Assembly (NCBI GenBank): GCA_014885115.2
Contig: WKLE02001637.1
Span: forward strand, 1 to 17,474
Direction of reading: 5' to 3'
DNA length: 17,474 bases
From: Asterionellopsis glacialis
Taxonomy: Eukaryota; Bacillariophyta; Plagiogrammaphyceae; Rhaphoneidales; Asterionellopsidaceae
A program made the position numbers and the translations under genes. The notes below the pieces were generated by a model. The model made no database searches and was not told the origin of the DNA. It saw only the letters and a list, made by a program, of their open reading frames with translations. Of the stretch, positions 1 through 9,774 are shown piece by piece; the first letter of the stretch is position 1; the number at the start of each line of letters is the position of its first letter.

Positions 1-805
1 AGAGTTCATATAGACCTAATCAGAAAATATACTATCAAATCTGAGTCAGGTACACAAACCCTACAATGTCTTACCATGATAGATCCTGCCACAGGCTGGT
101 TTGAAATCAAGGCTCTTAAAGACAAAACAGCTGACACTGTAATAGAAGCACTCACTCTGCATGGTTATGCCGGTATCCACAACCAAGGTACATAGGATAC
201 GACAATGGCTCAGAGTTCAAGGGTATCTTCGAAAAGACATGGAAAAACTTTGGTCTAAGTAAAAAGCCAACAGTCACGTACAATCCCCAATCAAACAGTA
301 TCATAGAGCACGTACATCAAGTAATCGGTAACTCATTACTTGCACTCAACATAAGCAAATCCACCAATCCACCTACTATAGGAGATGATGAACTGTGGGA
401 TAACATACTGAGCTCTGTAGCTTGGGCTATACACAGTACTTACCAAACTACATTAGAAGTTACGCCCGGACAACTAGTATTTGGACCTGATATGTTGTTG
501 CCAATTGCATTTTGAGCCAACTGGGCTCATACTAAAAACAAGAAACAAATGTTGATTAATAAAAAACAACCAACAAGAAAACTGTAACCGGCAACACCAC
601 ATGTACACCGTAAGTGACCTAGTTATGTTGGAGAAGCCAGGAATTATACCTAAGACGGACTGTCCTCACACGGGTCCTCATGAAGTGCTTCAAGTATTTA
701 TGAACGGTACTGTGCACATCCGTAGAGGCGTTTTAGAAGATAGTTAACATTCATCGTGTGATGCTGTACTACAAACGCACACAGGACCGCTCGGGAAGCA
801 AATGA
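1..805 (+). pseudogene. Ty3/Gypsy integrase and pol C-terminus, broken (copy 1)
   Basis: This is the integrase end of a Gypsy pol polyprotein, which would insert element cDNA into the genome; the rest lies left of the window. The first frame (from base 4) reads VHIDLI, with the first catalytic Asp at 13-15, then CLTMIDPATGWFEIKAL. The frame changes near 160. From 162 it reads WLCRYPQPRY and then YDNGSEF, with the second Asp at 201-203, and NSIIEHVHQ, with the Glu at 306-308. That leaves 34 residues between Asp and Glu, close to the D,D35E spacing of retroviral-type integrases. A TGA at 513-515 and further frame changes near 590-620 and 745 break the reading. The C-terminal stretch reads MLEKPGIIPKTD at 625 and then HRVMLYYKRTQ, ending with TGA at 803-805. 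The DPATGWFEI signature is one I associate with Gypsy elements of diatoms and related algae, from memory. At least three frameshifts or stops make it non-functional as read. Confidence 0.85.
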
Positions 806-816
806 AGTACACTCCC

Positions 817-1024
817 TGTAGGACACTCTCGAGGATGGATGATTGATGCGTGGGCAAGCAGACGGACTCACAGAAAATTACCATTTACTAAAAATTTCTT
901 GAATCTTTACTTCTTACTAAATTGCCAGATCTTCTCCAGACTAAACTAAGCTCATAATTTTCATCACCTAATAAAAGTCTTCTTTTCTTTTGTGTGTTGA
1001 TTGTCTGATTAGCAGCATAGGGCA
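817..1024 (+). repeat. 3' LTR of Gypsy copy 1 (5' border approximate)
   Basis: Bases 878-1010 match 12608-12740 closely (about ten differences in 133 bases by eye). After a gap the match resumes as CATAGGGCA at 1016-1024 and 12771-12779. The shared block lies just after the pol stop here and just before gag in the other copy, which is the position expected of an LTR. The right border at ...CA (1024) is supported because homology stops there in both copies. The left border is uncertain: candidates are TGTAGGAC at 817 and TGATTGATG at 840, both starting with TG. Both copies share a polyadenylation-like AATAAA, here at 970-975. Relative to copy 2, this copy has AGCAG in place of about 30 bases (12741-12770). 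Confidence 0.75.
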
Positions 1025-1120
1025 TCAAGTCCAACATTCCCAAAGTAACTTGCTCCCAAATTTATCATCCATTTTCTCCCCGAAAACATTCCATGTGAAA
1101 CAACAATAAACTTTGTTGAT

Positions 1121-1866
1121 ATGCCATTTGCATACAACCCTTTTATTGACTCTCCAATGGAAACACACCCATCAGAGACAGATGCAACAGGAGAACATTT
1201 CTCTCCTAGTGCCACCAGCCAGGCTTTCCAGTCCTCCACTCACAACCAACCGGCTTCCAGTTTTGACTCAGATTCTTCAGAATTCTGGTGGATAACCATG
1301 CCACAAGATCCATTACTAATGACTCAGCGGATTTCATAGACCCTCCAGTGAAGGTCAAGGGTTGTCTAAAAGGGGTGGCTGGCTTTATGCCAGTCACCAA
1401 TAAAGGCACCGTGCATTGATATATTGAAGATGACCATGGTGCAGTACACAAAATTTTGTTACCTAATACTTTATTTGTCCCTTCTGCTCCTGAATGCTTA
1501 TTGTCCCCACAACACTGAGCTCAGGCGCCGTTGCCGTCACCTACTCTGACCAAGTAGAACTTCAATGGGATCGACAACAACTTTTCTGCACTATAACTTT
1601 AGATCCAAAAATGAATTTTGCAACAATTTATTCTGCTCCAGGATACTCTAAATTTTGAACTTATTGAGCAAACTTTGAGGACAACAACTTCAACATGTCG
1701 GAAAAAGAATAGTATTGCTCTCAGACTCATCCAGCATTGCATTCTGAGGGAGAAGATGAAGCTACCATTCTCAAAGATGGAAGCAATTTTTGAGACAAGT
1801 TGCATAAGAATAAAATTGCTGATGCAGCTGAAGATCTGGTCCCAGGATCCAATTTGGAAATCGATT
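1121..1866 (+). pseudogene. Copia protease and protease-integrase spacer, broken
   Basis: An aspartic protease would cut the Copia polyprotein. A recognisable core reads DSADFIDPPVKVKGCL from 1320, followed by NKGTVH, a TGA at 1417-1419, YIEDD and ILLPNTLFVPSAPECLLSPQH, then another stop. This order (VKVKG, then a GTV strand, then an LP..LFVP..P..LLS stretch) is typical of the fold downstream of a Copia D-S-G active site. The active-site region itself, near 1275-1300, reads NSGG then a stop, with a CHK.H stretch after it, so the catalytic Asp appears to have become Asn and the frame is lost. The N-terminal 1121-1260 stretch is Ser/Thr/Pro-rich and could be spacer. From about 1600 the text matches the spacer preceding the integrase but is interrupted repeatedly. 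The element boundary is inferred. Confidence 0.65.
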
Positions 1867-1892
1867 TAACTAACATCAACACAGCTGAAGGA

Positions 1893-2704
1893 CAAGAAGT
1901 GCAACAAGTTGCTGAAGATGTGGATGTAATTCACAATAATTCTCAAGCAGAGCTACTCAGCTGGCACAATTGATTGGATCATTTATCTTTTAAAACTATG
2001 CAATCAATGGCCATCTGTTGGATTGTCAAGTACCCAAGTGGTCATCCTGCATGTACAGTAAGTTACACTGTAAACATTGGTGCACCTAGATCAAGAAGAA
2101 CACCAACCCAATGTTGTCCATCAAAGGACCGGGCGACTGCATCTCAGTCAACCAACTGGAATCTAGAACTCCAGGTTTCATCATTGCGCAATCAAAGGGA
2201 AGACTAACTAAGCAGCAACACGAATACACAAAAGTGTTTGTGGATCATTTCTTGCAACTCAGCTATGTTTATACAATGTGGTTAATCACAGCAGCTGAAA
2301 CTGTGGAAGCAAAGAAGCATTATGAAAGATTTTGCGGAACGCATCACGTAAAAGTCAAGCATTATCACGCCAATAACAGTAGATTTGCTGACAATCTTTT
2401 CATGAAAGTGATAAGAGACTCAGGGCAAACAATTTCCTTTTGTGCAGCCTATGTGCTATGCATATTTCAAAATGGCACAGCAGAAAAGATGACCAGGGAC
2501 TTTCAAGAAAAAGCAAGTTGGCCAGAATCGATTTCTGCAAACTTATGGCCCCAAGCTTTATGTTGTGCAAACACAGTACGAAATTCAAATCCCACCATGT
2601 CTCAGTCAGAATCTCCTCTGGAGAAGTTTACTGGTGTGAAAGTAGCAACTCAACTTAAACATCATCATACTTTTGGTATACCAAGCTCTAAAGCAAAAGG
2701 ATAG
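1893..2704 (+). pseudogene. Copia GAG-pre-integrase and integrase, broken
   Basis: The GAG-pre-integrase domain is seen as QAELLSWHN, a stop, then LDHLSFKTMQSMA (about 1945-2010), matching the ELL.WH..LGHL pattern that binds zinc with His and Cys residues. The integrase core is open from 2111 to 2704. It contains GDCISVNQLESRTPGF, then TKVFVDHF (first catalytic Asp), then KHYHANNSRFADN, where family members usually have HADN so the second catalytic Asp appears as Asn, then FQNGTAEKMTRDFQEKA with the catalytic Glu. The latter half shows the usual WP.S..NLWPQAL.. helix followed by SPLEKFTGV. One of three catalytic acidic residues is lost, the upstream part has stops and frame shifts, and no full-length frame remains. 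The assignment to Copia integrase is firm from motif order and its position before an RVT_2 domain. Confidence 0.88.
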
Positions 2705-3509
2705 GGACAAGTTCATCAAAGCAATGGTGAAGGAAGTAAAGGATCACAAGAGTTGATCCCACTGGAGGGTGATCAAACAAACGATGGTCCCAGAAGGACA
2801 CAAAGTTCTTCCAGTGCTTTGGGTGATGTGTATCCAAACAAAGGAAGTTTACAAATGGAAGGCCAGGTTGAATTTACATGGTGGTAAGCAGGAACATGGT
2901 GTCAACTAATGGGAGACTTACAGTCCAGTAGTCGATTGGGCAGCAATCCGTTTGTGTATGATTTTGTCAATAATAAATGATTGGATTTTGGTACAAATCG
3001 ACTTTGTTTTGGCATTCCCTCATGCACCAATCAAGTGCAAGATGTACATGAAAGTTCTGCACGGATTTGAAGTGGAAGGCGCTTCCACTGGAGAATATGT
3101 TTTGCTTCTTTTAAAGAATTTATATGGCCAGAAACAGGCTGGCCACATCTGGTTCAAACACCTTCATGACAGTTTGATTGACATCGGTTTTAAGCAGAGC
3201 AAGCTCAATGAATGTGTGTTCATCAAGGGAAAGGTTGTCTTGACAATCTACAGCAATGATGGCATCCTTTTTGGCAAACAAAAGAAAGACATCTCCAATA
3301 TCATTGACTTGTTGAAACAAAACAGATTTGATATCAAGGAAATGGGGGACGTTTGTGACTATATTGGTGTCAAGGTAGAAAAGCTGTCCACAGGACAAAT
3401 CAAGCTTAGTCAACCACACCTAATTGACCAGATTTTGAGTGATCTCAATTTCAATATTCAAAAATACAAAAACAAAAGACATACCAGCATTATCATCAAA
3501 GCTCCTTGA
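2705..3509 (+). pseudogene. Copia reverse transcriptase (RVT_2), broken
   Basis: This would copy the Copia RNA into DNA. The N-terminal fingers (2705-2950) are recognisable as KAMVKEVKDHKS, then VLPVLWVM and KEVYKWKARLNLHGGKQ, with stops between. The open part from 2952 carries palm motif A as VQIDFVLAFPHAPI with its Asp intact, then MKVLHGFEVEG, then LLLKNLYGQKQAGHIWFKHL. The active-site box, normally YVDDG, reads IYSNDGILFG (about 3247-3276): the first of the two catalytic Asp residues is Asn, which should abolish polymerisation. Then come FDIKEMGDVCDYIGVKVE and QPHLIDQIL, the usual connection to RNase H. The frame ends at TGA 3507-3509, and the following bases show further breaks. Confidence 0.88.
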
Positions 3510-4264
3510 TTGTGACCTTGAAGGCACTCTGTTTGAGGAGAAATGACAGTACAGATCAACAATTGGTAAGCTTAATTATTTGGAAAAATGCATGTGTGGA
3601 GATATTGCTTTTGCAGTACATCTGTGCACTAGATTTTCTCAAGATCCCAAGAAGTCCCACATGCATGCCATAAGACAAATTGCATGCTACTTGGCTGGTA
3701 CTAGGACTGAAGGATTACTACTGAATCCTAGGTGCAAAAGCTTTGAGTGCTACGCTGATGACGGCTTCTCAGAAGATTGGAACAAGGCAACCACCCTTTT
3801 TGATGTTTCCACCGCAAGATCTAGAACAGGGTACACTGCCATGTACGTGGGATGTCCACTGACCTTGTTCAGTTGCCTCCAAACAGAAGTTGCACAAAGT
3901 ACTTGTGAGGCGGAATGTATAAGCCTATCAGCAGCTCTTAAGGAAAAGATATTTTTGATGGATTTTCTTACAGAACTAGCTGGCCTGGATCTGCAAATAA
4001 ACTCTGCCAAGGCTTCTTTGAACAGTAAAGATTTTGAGGAAGCTGACATGTACTGTGATGCTTCTGAAGACAATTTGGCTGCACTTGAAATGCCCAAAGT
4101 ACCTAAAATGCAGCCCAGAACTAGGCATCTCAACATCAAGTACCATCACTTCTGCAAACACAATCAATGCAGTAGATACCAAGAACCAGGTTGCAGGCAT
4201 CCTTATGAAGGCTCTCCCCAAAGAGGATTTCATCTGCCATCATAAGGCCCATTTGGGAGTGTAA
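3510..4264 (+). pseudogene. Copia RNase H and pol C-terminus, broken
   Basis: This RNase H would degrade the RNA strand during cDNA synthesis. After a stop near 3545 the frame 3580-4245 gives a long open stretch. It contains GDIAFAVHLCTRFSQDP, then HAIRQIACYLAGTRTEGLLL, then CYADDGFSEDW with the first acidic pair, TARSRTGYTAMYVGCPLTLF, QTEVAQSTCEAECISLSAAL with the Glu, and PRTRHLNIKYHHF. Those are the classic Copia RNase H landmarks in order. Near 4150 the frame shifts, and the last residues (VAGILMKALPKEDFICHH, then KAHLGV and TAA at 4262-4264) are read in another frame. The layout ends the pol gene about 25 bases before the purine tract. The YADDGF, CEAECISL and EDNLAALE acidic residues are mostly present, so decay here is through frame breaks rather than the active site. 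Confidence 0.88.
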
Positions 4265-4287
4265 AATTCCCTCTTCTCAAGTTGAAT

Positions 4288-4750
4288 GAGGGAGTGTGAT
4301 GATATGGGGATTTGACATTTTTGATCTGAATTTATTTAATGCACAATCTTGGTGGGATTTCTTTTGTGTCTAACACAATGCTTTTAAGGTCCAACCAAGA
4401 TAAAACATCCAGCTGAGTGGTCGTATTCAATTGTCCACCTGTTATTTACCTTTGGATCAGATCCTATCACGACAGGAGTGAATCAACCAAGATTCCAACT
4501 ATTTTACTTTTAGAACTAAAAAAAGTTAATTTAGCTCACTCTTTTCTGACAACAACTTTTGTAACACCTTTACATACTTCATCATTGCATGTCATATACA
4601 TCCTAAGCAACCCATCACACAGATCCACAAGAGCCCATTCAGGTAGATTGCAGGTTCACCAAAAGCAAACGTGTTTGCTTCAAACCAAGGATACCATCCT
4701 GTAGAACATTAAAAATAACTTGATGGTGGATGAGCCCAAACTCTAATTTT

Positions 4751-4753
<3 letters not shown>
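4288..4753 (+). repeat. Copia polypurine tract and probable 3' LTR (right end unplaced)
   Basis: GAGGGAG at 4288-4294 lies 23 bases after the pol stop and is followed by TGTGATGATATGGGG from 4295, the usual arrangement of a polypurine tract abutting an LTR that starts TG. The stretch has no supported coding content. It holds short inverted repeats: ATCTTGGT at 4346-4353 against ACCAAGAT at 4394-4401, GGATC/GATCC around 4454-4464, and AAGCAAAC/GTTTGCTT at 4663-4680. No matching 5' LTR is present in the window, so the length cannot be measured; the end is set only by the following poly(T). Confidence 0.5.

Positions 4754-4780
<27 letters not shown>
4754..4780 (-). repeat. 27-base poly(T) on +, probable LINE poly(A) tail
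   Basis: An uninterrupted run of 27 T lies downstream (on -) of the LINE coding end at 5496. In LINEs of this organisation the 3' end carries poly(A), which fits the strand. A plain mononucleotide microsatellite is the alternative; no AATAAA on the - strand was spotted just before it. Confidence 0.6.
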
Positions 4781-4784
<4 letters not shown>

Positions 4785-5495
4785 ATGTTTTGCTCGCCTT
4801 TTTTGTGTGCGAACAACACATCATTTTCCGATCCCATTGCAGATAGACAATGGCACTTTTTGATGTCAATTTTCAAGTCTTCATCAAATCCAAGGACATC
4901 ATTGTATTTAGAATTTAATGGTGGTCATGACAATACTAGATACACGGAAACTGTATAATAATAAACTCTAAACCGTTATTAAACTACCAAGCGCTAATAA
5001 AATAATCGGCTTTGTGACTGTCATGCCAAATGGGTAACACAGTGCTCATGGGGTTGTTAGTGATCTCCTTTGTATAAAGAGACATTGTCTGCAACTTAGA
5101 ATTGTTATACAATCCCAGTTGCCATCAATGGGCGTTCTTTCATTATGACTAATGCTGTCTGTAGATTCTCGCACCAGGCTCTCAGCATATGAATTGAATC
5201 ATGAACTCGATCACTTACGGATCTTGTAAAGTATTTCCATCAAAATTTAGCTGGAAAGCTGTGTCTTCTATCGTACTCTTGTCTCACTTTGGCCTTCATA
5301 TTATCGAGATTTATTATGTCCTCCTTTTTCTTGTCATGTCCATAAATATCTTTGTTGTAAAATTTTTGTATCAAATGCTATTTCATGTAGTCCTCTAATT
5401 ACCATCTTACTCCAGGTGAGTTTATTGTGATATTTCAAGTTTATCTTTTTGTCCTGTGTACTTCTTTCTTTGTAGTATTCCTCCTGTGCTTGTGC
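4781..5495 (-). other. Probable LINE 3' noncoding region
   Basis: This stretch of 715 bases lies between the RNase H stop codon at 5496 and the poly(A). I find no convincing coding signal on either strand: open frames such as 5201-5398 on + are short and hydrophobic without any recognisable motif. It is AT-rich. Its membership in the LINE is an inference from position only. Confidence 0.5.
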
Positions 5496-7193
5496 TCATT
5501 TTGTTGACATCGATCCTTTTAATATGTGTTCCCAACCTATGGCATTAATGTGATCATATTTAGTGGGACTCACTGGTGCTGTTATATTTTCAAGTGGCTC
5601 CCTTTTGGACCACTTCATGATATTGGTTTGAAGTATCTTCACTATTGGTTTGTACGTTTGCTTCTTTCTGAGTATTGACATGAGGTGGATAATATGTTGA
5701 TATAACCGTTCTCTTCTACATGGATTGGGACATTGAAATATATGATTACAAGATTCATCATGTTCTGACTGGCAGCTTACACATTTGGCATTGCTATGCT
5801 TTTGATAGAATTTTGTTCTGGATCCTACAGGCAACCACCCACATGTGAATCTATGGAGAAATCTTTTTTGACCTAGTTGTTTTTTAATTGCTATTTCAAA
5901 TGAGTACCAATTGTTTGTAATTGCTATTTCAAATGAGTACCAATTGTTTGTCTCCCATATATGGGGATTCCAGTTGTATTTGTCATTCCTGTACTTTTTT
6001 ACCCTTCGTAAGTGAATTGCATCTTCCATTTGTTGCATCATGTGAGATGTTACTTGCTTGCCTTCTATGATTAAAGATATATTGGTTGATGGGAAAGGTG
6101 GATGGGTTTCTTGACAGGGGACACATGCTTCATAGGCAAATTCAGTGAGTTTGTTCTCTGCTATGTTCATCTGTGCTGGATGTGATAATTCATCAATTGA
6201 TGCATGTTCATCTCGATGGCCTTTAATCCACTGAGCACTTATTTCAGACTGCATTGTTGCTATGGCTTGGTGTAGTAGCGACTCAATATCATAGTCAGCA
6301 TTGATGTATCTTGTTGTACCTCTTAGAGCTTTGAGTGCATTATTGACTTTTTTCACACATTCTGCATTGTCACAATACATTCTCAGTTTTACCACTGTCG
6401 TGGGTATATTATAATAGTTGCAGAGTTGAAGAATGTAGATGATAACTGATGTAAGTCCATATAGTTCTGCTCTATGAGACGTGAGGGTTTTTACATTGCC
6501 ATGAACTAGTCCCATTCCTTCTGCTATCAATTCACCTTTGTCAGTTTCCAGGATCCACCCGTATGTTCCTCCCCTGGCTTTCTTTGACCCATCCGAAGCT
6601 ACTATAAATGTATTGCCTGCCCTAATTAGGTCTGCCACATCTTTGCTTGTCCCTATCGTTTCTACGTATCTCAACATTTCTTGAATAGCTTCTGGAAGGG
6701 TGGTCTTGTATTGAGTGAACGACCTAGATTCCTCTGGTTCAGTTTCTTGTTGATATTGTATACCTGAGATTTTTATCATATTGCCTCTAATGTGACTCTT
6801 AACTGGTATGACTATTTCTGGAAGCATTGATTCTTCTTCTGTTTCAATTTTGTATTGATTTCTATGTGCATTGGACAGTGATAATTTGTGATATATTCCT
6901 TTGATGATGGATTCTTTATATAGCATCTTGGTGTCCGGATTGATGACTATGGGGTGAACTCTGTCAGGAGCCCATGTCCAGGGTCCAAGATGTTGTTCAA
7001 GTTTGTATGGTTTTGTGGATGATGGTAGATAGGTTTGTATGATTGTTTTTTTTCAAGCTGACCAGCATTTCATTGATGGATATGATTGGTGGGGCCATAA
7101 TAGTTTTGACTCGCATGGGTGACGGTTTCCTGTAATGAATTTCTCTTCAATATACTGGCCTGTTGTGTTGGTAATGTCCACTATGGACAGAAC
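5496..7193 (-). pseudogene. LINE ORF2 C-terminal part: RNase H and zinc-knuckle tail
   Basis: RNase H of the LINE is encoded in a 476-codon open stretch (ATG at 6926), and the same frame continues upstream to the RT part through TGA codons at 7194-7196 and near 7053. Within the 476 residues, the RNase H acidic residues are Asp112 (VASDGSKKARGG), Glu154 (TSHRAELYG) and Asp186 (YCDNAE), with QWIKGHRDEH at 232-241. The position that is usually Asp in the C-terminal helix reads NIAENKL with Glu257. A tail motif CVSC-x9-H-x3-C (382-399, ending HIFQC) is preceded by HRFTCGWLP, as in the zf-RVT zinc-binding domain of LINE proteins. An 11-residue block (NNWYSFEIAI with one linker residue) is repeated at about 327-348. 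No operon-style neighbours apply; it is one domain of ORF2. Confidence 0.88.
5886..5951. repeat. Perfect 33-bp tandem duplication inside the LINE ORF2
   Basis: Bases 5886-5918 and 5919-5951 are identical. The unit is a multiple of three, so it duplicates 11 residues in frame (WYSFEIAI core) between RNase H and the zinc tail. Perfect identity indicates a recent event or a conserved feature of this copy. Confidence 0.97.
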
Positions 7194-9427
7194 TCATAAG
7201 TACAGATGACATGCATTGATTCTGCTAAGAGTGGTCTTTGATTTCGTCGTATGATGTATCTGATCCATTAGAACTGTGTCATGTTGTTGTTGTGGTTGGG
7301 GAGTCCACGCTTCTGGAAATTTGATCAACCCATTGAATGTTTTCAAGAAGTCTCGAATTGAGAGAATCCATCCATGGGGAATGTATTTGAGTTGATAGGT
7401 TTCTTCCAAATTTGGATGAGATAGTATTTGTGTACTGACCCCTGAAAATAATTGTATTTGTTCAAGGACACAGATCATTAATTTTCCCAATTTGTTGCGT
7501 TGGCAAATATGCAAGATGAGATATTTCAGTTGTAGTAGTCCTCTGACTTGGCACATATGATCTAGCCCAATACCTCCGTATCTTTCTGGTGCATAAACCA
7601 GAGCCCTAGGGAATCTACTGTGGTTTCCGCTGTTAGCTAGGAAAGCACTTGTGAATGGATTTTGTAGCTCTGTGATCTCTTTGAAACTGTAAGTCATCAT
7701 CGGTAGGCTATATTCAAGTTTCTTAAAAGCAACTCTGTTGTACGCTGTCATGGCTTCACTATGGGATAGATTTGATTTACAAATGTTACTCGTAAGTTGT
7801 CTTATTTTTGTTTGAAGTCCAGTGAAATGAGTTGTCATGTTTCCGTGCAATTGAACCCAGACTCCTAATAGTTTGAAGTCTTGATTTGATTCTAATCTTT
7901 CGATCGTTGAGCTGATGCCTGTTGCACTGTTTGTAATTTCCATGTCTCTTGGCTCGTCTAGAACTAACAACGGCTATGGTATTTTGCAATTCCATTTCCA
8001 TGTGAGCAGAAAGCAAAAGCACTTCTAATGTTTAGAATTCGCTCCCATTGTTGTGATGATTGTTCTAACCTCGTGAGTAATTCTATATAGTGTGTATCTT
8101 CTTGTTGATCCCTGTCATTTACTCCATTGTTCGCGTCATCAACGTATGCATTAATAGTTTGCATGGTCAATTCGTGTGAAGCTGTTACTGATCAAATTGT
8201 CATATCGTACTCCGATACTTTTCCATGAGTGTTATATCAGTACTGAGACTCGCCCATCCAGGTGGTGACCATCCACTTCCTTATCCAAGACCAAACTTTG
8301 GGTCTTCTTCGGAGTTAGTCCATGTCATAGTAGATGTTCCGTGTGCTTTTTTAACTGAATATTTCATGTTGAGTAGCAAAGAATTTTTAAGGGTTATTGC
8401 TGACAATGGCATGCCTTTAGAAAGATGTGAAAGACCATTAATCGCTTGAATGGTTCTGTTGTAACATGCCTCAGCGTCATTGTTGTTAACAGCAAGATTG
8501 TGTTGCATTATTAATGCAGAATCCGTAGTCATACAAAATTTAAGCAATACGTGCTGATTTTCAAAACCTGGAAGTCCTCCATGTTGGCTAGAGTGCAGAA
8601 GTTGATGATCTTGGCAATGAAAAATAAAGCGCCTGGCCCAGATTATTTTGGCTATGCCGTTCATATCAGCTTCGAATAAATGTATTAGATGCAGTTGGTG
8701 TAGTTTGGGCGATCCTATGTCTTTTTCTATCATACACATTGTCAAGTTTTCCCATCGTGATAAGGGTTTCCCATGTATCAGCTGTATATTCATGTGCATT
8801 GTCAAAATTGAGAGTGCAAGATTGCTATGTATTAGTGCTTTGTATAGGCTTAAATGAAAATTGGATGGAGATGTTGAAGTATGTTCATTCCATTTGTTGT
8901 ACAATTTGAATGCCTCTGATGTTGATATCAGTGTGTTCATTGCAGGACATTCCTGTTGTTGGAGTTCTTGCATGAATTGTTTTGCTTCTTCATGAAGTTT
9001 GTCAATATTGTAATCGTACTTACCGTTCAGAATATTGCGAACAACTTGTCCTGCCATCCTAGGTCTGATTTTCCAAATGGTGTTGTTTGTGCTAGACGAT
9101 AATGTTCTTCTGAGTGTTTCAGAAGTTGTGTATGTACTTCGTCAGCTTCCCACACTTCTTTCCACACATTGCGCTGTTTTGGCGGTTTTCCATCTGCAGG
9201 TACCTCAACGTAGTAAACTGAACTCTGTTGGTTGTGGGAAAGAACTTTACATTCTTTTGCTTCTTTCTCTGGATGCCATATTAATGATAGCTTGTTCTAC
9301 CGAGATCTTGTTGTCTTGTGCTGCTTTGAGCGCCTTTTCTTGGAGCCATCCTTTGCAATGTCGAATTGCTTCTTTTTGGATAGACTTTAGTTTACTCCTT
9401 GCGGACGATATGGTTGTTTTTATTTGA
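7194..9427 (-). pseudogene. LINE ORF2 reverse transcriptase, broken
   Basis: The RT is spread over several frames on the - strand. From 9427 it begins SSARSKLKSIQKEAIRHCKG, then YYVEVPADGKPPKQRNVWKE and EEHYRLAQTTPFG, the linker seen before this RT type (from memory). A frame break near 9060 leads to the 258-codon stretch 9057-8281: KWNEHTSTSPSNFHLSLYKAL (fingers), MIEKDIGSPKLHQL, QHGGLPG, then motif A as NNDAEACYNRTI with the catalytic Asp retained. Motif B should read GLGQG but is broken by TAA at 8281-8283; GSGWSPPGWASL follows in frame. Another frame change near 8210 leads to motif C, INAYVDDANNG (8170-8110), intact. A break near 8000 precedes the 258-codon thumb region (7970-7194) with FKLLGVWVQLHGN and APERYGGIGLDH. 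At least five disruptions make it inactive. Confidence 0.88.
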
Positions 9428-9774
9428 GGAATGTTGTGGAATTTCTAATTCTTCTTCTAGTCACTGAATCGATGTATTAAGATTAATCGTGAGAAGCAAT
9501 AAATTCAAAAGGCAAGTTTTCCAGTACCTTAAAAGTTGACCCGCCTGTATTAATTTTTCAGATATTGGATATCCAAACAGTTTGTGGCATACTTTGGTTT
9601 CTGCAGCTAACACTATTTTTGTGAACGTTTTGTTGATTTTATTAAGAGCTTCTTGATGATGTTTGGTCCAGCATTGAGGATGTACTGTATATAGGTGTTT
9701 GATGCAATCTTGGATATTCTGATTTTTACATGCTTTGTTAACCTCCGTTCGTAATGCATCTGTGTGTTTCTTGT
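9428..9774 (-). pseudogene. LINE ORF2 linker between endonuclease and RT
   Basis: In one - strand frame this stretch reads KHTDALRTEVNKACKNQNIQ, HPQCWTKHHQEALNKINKTF and ETKVCHKLFGYPISEKLIQA, which looks like helical protein sequence linking the endonuclease to the RT. It is out of frame with both sides: the frame change on the upstream side is near 9790 and on the downstream side near 9430-9460. It holds no catalytic motif that I recognise. Confidence 0.65.

Larger units (their letters stand above)
1025..4753 (+). mobile_element. Decayed Ty1/Copia LTR retrotransposon, 5' truncated
   Basis: Protease, GAG-pre-integrase, integrase, RVT_2 reverse transcriptase and Copia RNase H follow one another on the + strand, the diagnostic Copia order (integrase before RT). 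A purine tract and a TG-starting LTR-like segment follow from about 4288. The gag gene and 5' LTR are not here; the Copia-like reading begins directly after the end of Gypsy copy 1 at 1024, so the Gypsy element probably inserted into the gag/protease region. The element carries many stops and frame changes and altered catalytic residues, so it is an old relic. The right end of its 3' LTR could not be placed and is bounded only by the poly(T) at 4754. Confidence 0.85.

Noticed and set aside
1009..1239. 76-codon open frame on -
   Set aside because: It overlaps the LTR end and the Copia spacer on the opposite strand and shows no motif; it is a shadow.
3750..4139. 129-codon open frame on - opposite Copia RNase H
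   Set aside because: It is antisense to a clearly recognised RNase H frame and has no recognisable domain.
5201..5398. 65-codon hydrophobic open frame on +, possible small membrane protein
   Set aside because: It lies in AT-rich noncoding DNA; no start context or homology is evident and hydrophobicity is expected from T-rich sequence.
9035..9427. 130-codon open frame on + opposite the LINE RT linker
   Set aside because: The - strand frame reads as the RT N-terminal region with family pattern; the + frame is hydrophobic antisense.
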